Of a stretch of 60,310 bases of DNA, positions 56,867 to 60,310 are shown one piece after another. The notes beneath the pieces are model-generated. The model was not told where the DNA came from. It made no database searches and saw only the letters and a list, made by a program, of their open reading frames with translations. Position 1 is the stretch's first letter. Every line of letters starts with the position of its first letter. The position numbers and the translations under genes are program-made. Source of the DNA: Rhodoferax sp. (GTDB taxonomy: Bacteria; Pseudomonadota; Gammaproteobacteria; Burkholderiales; Burkholderiaceae_C); contig JAUSNJ010000048.1 in assembly GCA_030645355.1 (NCBI GenBank), positions 1-60,310 of the forward strand, in the 5' to 3' direction.

Positions 56867-58327
56867 CTATTTGCCAATGCAGAACTTCGAAAATATCTCT
56901 CCCAGCAGATCGTCCGGCGTGAACTCACCAGTGATGCCGCCCAGGGCGTTTTGCGCCTGGCGCAGATCCTCTGCCAGCAGGTCCAGCGCCGGCGCCCTGG
57001 CGCGAAGCTGGGCGGCCGCGCGCGTGAGCTGGATGTCCACCTCGCGCAGCGCGCGCACATGGCGCTCACGCGCCATGAACACGCCCTCGGGTGCGGCCTG
57101 CCAGCCCACCAGTTGCAGCAATTGCTGGCGAAGCTGCTGCAGGCCCTCGCCCGTTTTGGCCGAGATCACCACACCTGTCAGGGCGCCGGCGACCACGCTC
57201 GTGTCTGCGGCATCCGATTTGTTCCACACATCGATCACCGGGATGTGGCCGGGCAACCTGGCGGCGAGGACCTGCGCGATCACTGCGTCGTCGGCCCGGT
57301 AGTTCAGCGCAATTCGTTCGTCCGCGGGTGTGTGCTGGCGCGTCAGGTCATGCAGAAAGAGCACCGCGTCGGCCGTCTCGATTTCGCTCCAGGCGCGCGC
57401 GATGCCGATTTTTTCAACCTCGTCGACTTCCGGCAACAGGCTGTCGCGCAAGCCGGCCGTGTCCACCACATGCAGCGGCACGCCCTCGATCTGGATCAAC
57501 TGGGTGACCTTGTCGCGCGTGGTGCCGGCCACTGGTGTGACGATGGCCAGCTCGGCGCCGGCCAGTGCGTTGAGCAGCGAGCTTTTTCCGGCGTTGGGCT
57601 GACCGGCAATCACGACCTTGATGCCTTCGCGCAGGATGGCACCCTGCTGCGCGCGCCGCATCACGCCGGCCAGCGTCTGCTGCAACCCGGCCAGCTGGCC
57701 CTGGGCGTCGGCTTTTTGCAGGAAATCGATGTCTTCTTCCGGAAAGTCCAGCGTCGCCTCGACCAGCATGCGCAGGTGCACCAGGCGCTCCAGCAGCACA
57801 TGCACCTCGTTCGAGAACTCCCCCGACAGCGAACGCGCGGCCGAGCGTGCCGCGGTTTCGGTGCTGGCGTCGATCAGGTCGGCAATCGCTTCGGCCTGCG
57901 CCAGGTCGATCTTGTCGTTCAGAAAGGCGCGCTCGGTGAACTCGCCGGGCTGGGCCAGACGCAAACCGGCCAGCCGTGGCCGGCCAGTAGCTATGTCCAG
58001 GCTTTCAGCAAGCGCCAGGCAACGCGCCAGCAGCAGTTGCAGCACGACCGGCCCGCCATGCGCCTGCAGCTCGAGCACGTCCTCGCCGGTGTAAGAATGC
58101 GGCGCCGGGAAATAAAGGGCCAGGCCCTGGTCGATGACCTGCCCGCCTGAGTCCAGGAAAGGCAGGTAAGTCGCGTGGCGCGGCTGCAGGGGTTTGCCGC
58201 AGATAGCCGCAATCACATCGGCCAGGCCCTTGCCTGACAGCCGCACGATGCCGACCGCGCCACGCCCGGGGGCAGTCGCAATGGCAGCAATGGGATCGTG
58301 GTGTCGGGCCAGCATGTCAGGCGCCAT
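56867..58327 (-). CDS. mnmE: tRNA uridine-5-carboxymethylaminomethyl(34) synthesis GTPase MnmE
   Basis: A 486-residue protein from ATG 58327 ([32 protein letters not shown]), with an alternative ATG four codons in. It has a formyl-THF-binding N-terminal domain, a G domain with P loop [20 protein letters not shown] and NKSD, and the family C terminus FCIGK with its essential Cys. With MnmG it modifies the wobble uridine of tRNA. A stable hairpin ends 6 bases before its start, and there is no clear ribosome binding site. Confidence 0.97.
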   Translation of the reverse strand: MAPDMLARHHDPIAAIATAPGRGAVGIVRLSGKGLADVIAAICGKPLQPRHATYLPFLDSGGQVIDQGLALYFPAPHSYTGEDVLELQAHGGPVVLQLLLARCLALAESLDIATGRPRLAGLRLAQPGEFTERAFLNDKIDLAQAEAIADLIDASTETAARSAARSLSGEFSNEVHVLLERLVHLRMLVEATLDFPEEDIDFLQKADAQGQLAGLQQTLAGVMRRAQQGAILREGIKVVIAGQPNAGKSSLLNALAGAELAIVTPVAGTTRDKVTQLIQIEGVPLHVVDTAGLRDSLLPEVDEVEKIGIARAWSEIETADAVLFLHDLTRQHTPADERIALNYRADDAVIAQVLAARLPGHIPVIDVWNKSDAADTSVVAGALTGVVISAKTGEGLQQLRQQLLQLVGWQAAPEGVFMARERHVRALREVDIQLTRAAAQLRARAPALDLLAEDLRQAQNALGGITGEFTPDDLLGEIFSKFCIGK

Positions 58328-58332
58328 GTTAA

Positions 58333-58358
58333 AGGGCCGCGAAGCGGCCCTTTTTTTT
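58333..58358. terminator. Hairpin between yidC and mnmE
   Basis: AGGGCCGC-GAA-GCGGCCCT, followed by eight Ts on the plus strand. On the minus strand, where the genes lie, it is followed by TTTAAC and then the mnmE start. It could be an attenuator or partial terminator between yidC and mnmE. Confidence 0.55.
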
Positions 58359-58362
58359 CTAC

Positions 58363-60084
58363 TTACTTGAATTTCGGCAGGTTGAACTGCGGCGGCACGC
58401 CCATGCGGGTGTTGATGACCCACTGCTGCGCGATCGACAGGATGTTGTTGGTGATCCAGTACAGCACCAGGCCGGCCGGGAAGAAGAAGAACATCACGCT
58501 GAAGATCAGCGGCATGAACCACATCAGCTTGGCCTGCATCGGATCGGGTGGCGTCGGGTTCAGGGCCGTCTGCAGCATGGTGGTCAGGGTCATCACGATG
58601 GGCAGGATGAAGTAGGGATCGGGCGAGGACAAATCCTGGATCCACAACACCCACGGCGCGTTGCGCATTTCCACCGAGCCCAGCAACACCCAGTACAGGG
58701 CGATGAACACCGGGATCTGGATCATGATGGGGAAGCAGCCACCCATGGGGTTGACCTTTTCTTCCTTGTAGATCTTCATCATGGCGACCTGCATTTCCTG
58801 CGGCTTGTCCTTCAACAGCTCGCGCATTTCCATGATCTTGGGTTTGACCGCCTTCATCTTGGCCATGCTCGCATAGGCCTTGGCGTTGAGCCAGTAAAAC
58901 AGGATTTTCAGCAGCACCACCAGCGCCACAATCGACCAGCCCCAGTTGTGGATGAAGCCGTACAGCTTGTCGAGCAGCCAGTACAGCGGCTTGGCCAATA
59001 TGGTCAGCCAGCCGTAGTCCTTGACCAGTTCCAGCCCGGGCGCAATCGCTTCCAGCTGGTTTTCGATTTGTGGTCCGACAAACAGTGTTGCCGTGGTGGA
59101 CTGGGTGGCGCCGGGCGCGATCGCCGGCAGCGGCGTGATCATGCCCACGGCGTACAGGTTGGTGTCGACCTTGCGCAGGAAGATGTCGCGCTGCAGGCCG
59201 TCCGGCAGGATCCAGGCCGACGCAAAATAATGCTGGACCATGGCCACAAAACCGTTGGTCGCCTGCTTCTCGACATCCACCTTGTTTTTCTCGATGTCGC
59301 TGAACTCGACCTTCTGGTATTTCTGCGCTTCGGTGTAGATCGCCGGGCCGGTGAAGGTCGAATAAAACGCGGACTCGCCCGGCAGCTTGTTGCCGTCGCG
59401 CACCAGTTGCGCGTAGAGCTGCGGTGACACGGCGCTGGCGCCGTTGTTGACCACATCGTGGCGCACCGCGATATCGTAGGCGCCGCGTTTGAGCGTGTAG
59501 GTCTTGACCAGCTTGACGCCGCCAACCTCAGCCGATTCGAATTTGACGTCCAGGCTGTCCTGCCCGTCCTTGAGCTGGCGCTCGCCGGGAACGGCGGTCA
59601 TCGGTGTCTTGTGGGTCGGGAAGCTGCCGCCGCCCGCACCGGCGATCAGGCCGGACTGGGCCACGTACACACGCGCCGCGCTTTCGTCGAGCAGCACAAA
59701 GCCGTCGGTCTTGCCGTCCACATCCTTCAGGCGCGGGAAGGCTGAACCGACCAGCGTGCCACCCTCGGTGTCAAACGTCAGTGTCAGCAGGTCGGTCGAG
59801 ACCACCAGGCGCTGTTTGCCTGCCGAAGGCGTGCTCGCGGGCACGGCCCCGGGCGACACCGCGGCAGCCGGGCTGGCTGCAGGTGCAGGGACGGCACCGC
59901 TGCCGACCGGGCCCGCCGGCACGCTGGCCGTCGAAGCCGGGGCCGGTGCCTTGCTGCTGGCGACCGGCGTCGGCGAGGGGAAAAACGTCGCCTTGTTGCC
60001 GTTGAAAAGCTGCCACTGGTCCCACAACAGGACCATGGAAAAACCAAAAATCACCCACAGGATGGTGCGGCGTATGTCGTTCAT
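58363..60084 (-). CDS. yidC: Membrane protein insertase YidC
   Basis: A 573-residue protein from ATG 60084. N-terminal membrane anchor ([18 protein letters not shown]), a Pro/Ala-rich linker, a large periplasmic domain (about 90-350) and a C-terminal insertase core with five membrane segments ([44 protein letters not shown]-like [35 protein letters not shown]). It inserts membrane proteins with or without Sec. The start overlaps yidD (ATGA). Confidence 0.97.
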   Translation of the reverse strand: MNDIRRTILWVIFGFSMVLLWDQWQLFNGNKATFFPSPTPVASSKAPAPASTASVPAGPVGSGAVPAPAASPAAAVSPGAVPASTPSAGKQRLVVSTDLLTLTFDTEGGTLVGSAFPRLKDVDGKTDGFVLLDESAARVYVAQSGLIAGAGGGSFPTHKTPMTAVPGERQLKDGQDSLDVKFESAEVGGVKLVKTYTLKRGAYDIAVRHDVVNNGASAVSPQLYAQLVRDGNKLPGESAFYSTFTGPAIYTEAQKYQKVEFSDIEKNKVDVEKQATNGFVAMVQHYFASAWILPDGLQRDIFLRKVDTNLYAVGMITPLPAIAPGATQSTTATLFVGPQIENQLEAIAPGLELVKDYGWLTILAKPLYWLLDKLYGFIHNWGWSIVALVVLLKILFYWLNAKAYASMAKMKAVKPKIMEMRELLKDKPQEMQVAMMKIYKEEKVNPMGGCFPIMIQIPVFIALYWVLLGSVEMRNAPWVLWIQDLSSPDPYFILPIVMTLTTMLQTALNPTPPDPMQAKLMWFMPLIFSVMFFFFPAGLVLYWITNNILSIAQQWVINTRMGVPPQFNLPKFK

Positions 60085-60310
60085 GACGGCTTCTTTTTAG
60101 AGGGGATCGAAGTCACGGGCGTGACCAGGCGGGTGAAAAGGGAAAATCGGCCAGTGGACGATTGCGGCGCCGACGAGGGCACCGGATCGTAGCCGCCGTA
60201 GCACCAGGGATGGCAACGCACCAGGCGGTACAGCGTCAGGTAGCTGCCTTTGGCCGCGCCATGCTGCTGCAGCGCCTGCAGGGAATACGCCGAGCAGGTG
60301 GGCTCGAAGC
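60081..60310 (-). CDS. yidD: Membrane protein insertion efficiency factor YidD (5' end outside window)
   Basis: The last 75 residues of YidD, with the frame open at the right edge. It has FEPTCSAYSLQAL, GAAKGSYLTLYRLVRCHPW and YGGYDPVP, the three conserved Cys-containing motifs of the family. A basic tail (PSKKKPS) follows. It helps YidC-dependent insertion and lies in the usual rpmH-rnpA-yidD-yidC-mnmE order, so rnpA and the origin should be just beyond the edge. Confidence 0.95.
   Translation of the reverse strand, partial: FEPTCSAYSLQALQQHGAAKGSYLTLYRLVRCHPWCYGGYDPVPSSAPQSSTGRFSLFTRLVTPVTSIPSKKKPS

Noticed and set aside
1..60310. tRNA or rRNA genes, CRISPR arrays, insertion sequences, prophage
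   Set aside because: No cloverleaf, evenly spaced direct repeat, transposase or phage structural gene was seen on reading; a tRNAscan or ISfinder run would settle it.

Overview
This window is a contiguous piece of a high-GC betaproteobacterial chromosome, most likely a Rhodoferax-like member of the Comamonadaceae. That placement rests on protein relatedness, on the mnmG-rsmG-lysE-parA-hydrolase-parB gene order, and on dispersed intergenic repeats of a type I associate with that family; it is inference, since no rRNA is present. The right edge (mnmE-yidC-yidD, reading leftward) and the parA/parB/parS cluster place the window beside the replication origin, which should lie shortly beyond base 60310 (rnpA, rpmH, dnaA expected there).

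Layout. (1) 1-7434: a plus-strand signalling operon with a hybrid histidine kinase (cut by the left edge), a CheB-CheR-PAS fusion, a second closely similar kinase, a REC-PAS regulator and a Crp/Fnr regulator. (2) 7424-28024: an envelope and stress block with BON-domain lipoproteins, an Mla-type lipid ABC transporter, a collagen-like lipoprotein, a giant cyclic beta-1,2-glucan synthase behind a tiny tail-anchored ORF, OmpA-type proteins, a Cys-repeat periplasmic protein, DUF883/YqjE/YqjK-like proteins, DUF3309, an AI-2E family transporter and CsbD. Nine CRP-like palindromes of the form TGTKC-N6-GCACA lie 50-115 bases in front of genes in this block, next to the Crp/Fnr gene. (3) 28147-36000: an HD-GYP-like protein, a membrane methyltransferase, parB-hydrolase-parA, a LysE transporter, rsmG and mnmG, with four parS sites, three of them inside coding sequence. 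(4) 36356-43795: an FMN reductase, a second Crp/Fnr regulator, and an operon with a class II aldolase, a coniferyl-aldehyde dehydrogenase and a Tat-subunit/GMC-oxidoreductase pair, then a GST and a GNAT acetyltransferase. (5) 43828-48892: an EAL protein, then a bufferin operon (bufA1-bufB-bufC) divergent from an ECF sigma factor and a zinc-finger anti-sigma candidate. (6) 49082-60310: a glycine-rich RNA-binding protein, an SDR, lptC-kdsC-kdsD, a Kef antiporter, apt, an unknown protein, a cyclic-nucleotide-binding protein, mnmE, yidC and yidD.

The most unusual feature is a family of six long palindromic elements found only as three plus/minus pairs in three intergenic regions (32938-33228, 36082-36300, 42271-42495). 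Each has an outer stem and an inner stem whose sequences change between copies while staying self-complementary, and the unpaired segments between the stems are nearly invariant, a covariation pattern expected of a structured element. A second dispersed repeat (about 55 bases, TAGCCCTCGT core) is woven into genes: it supplies stop codons, a ribosome binding site and 3' codons, and one copy lies inside bufC. No tRNA, rRNA, CRISPR array, insertion sequence or prophage was seen.
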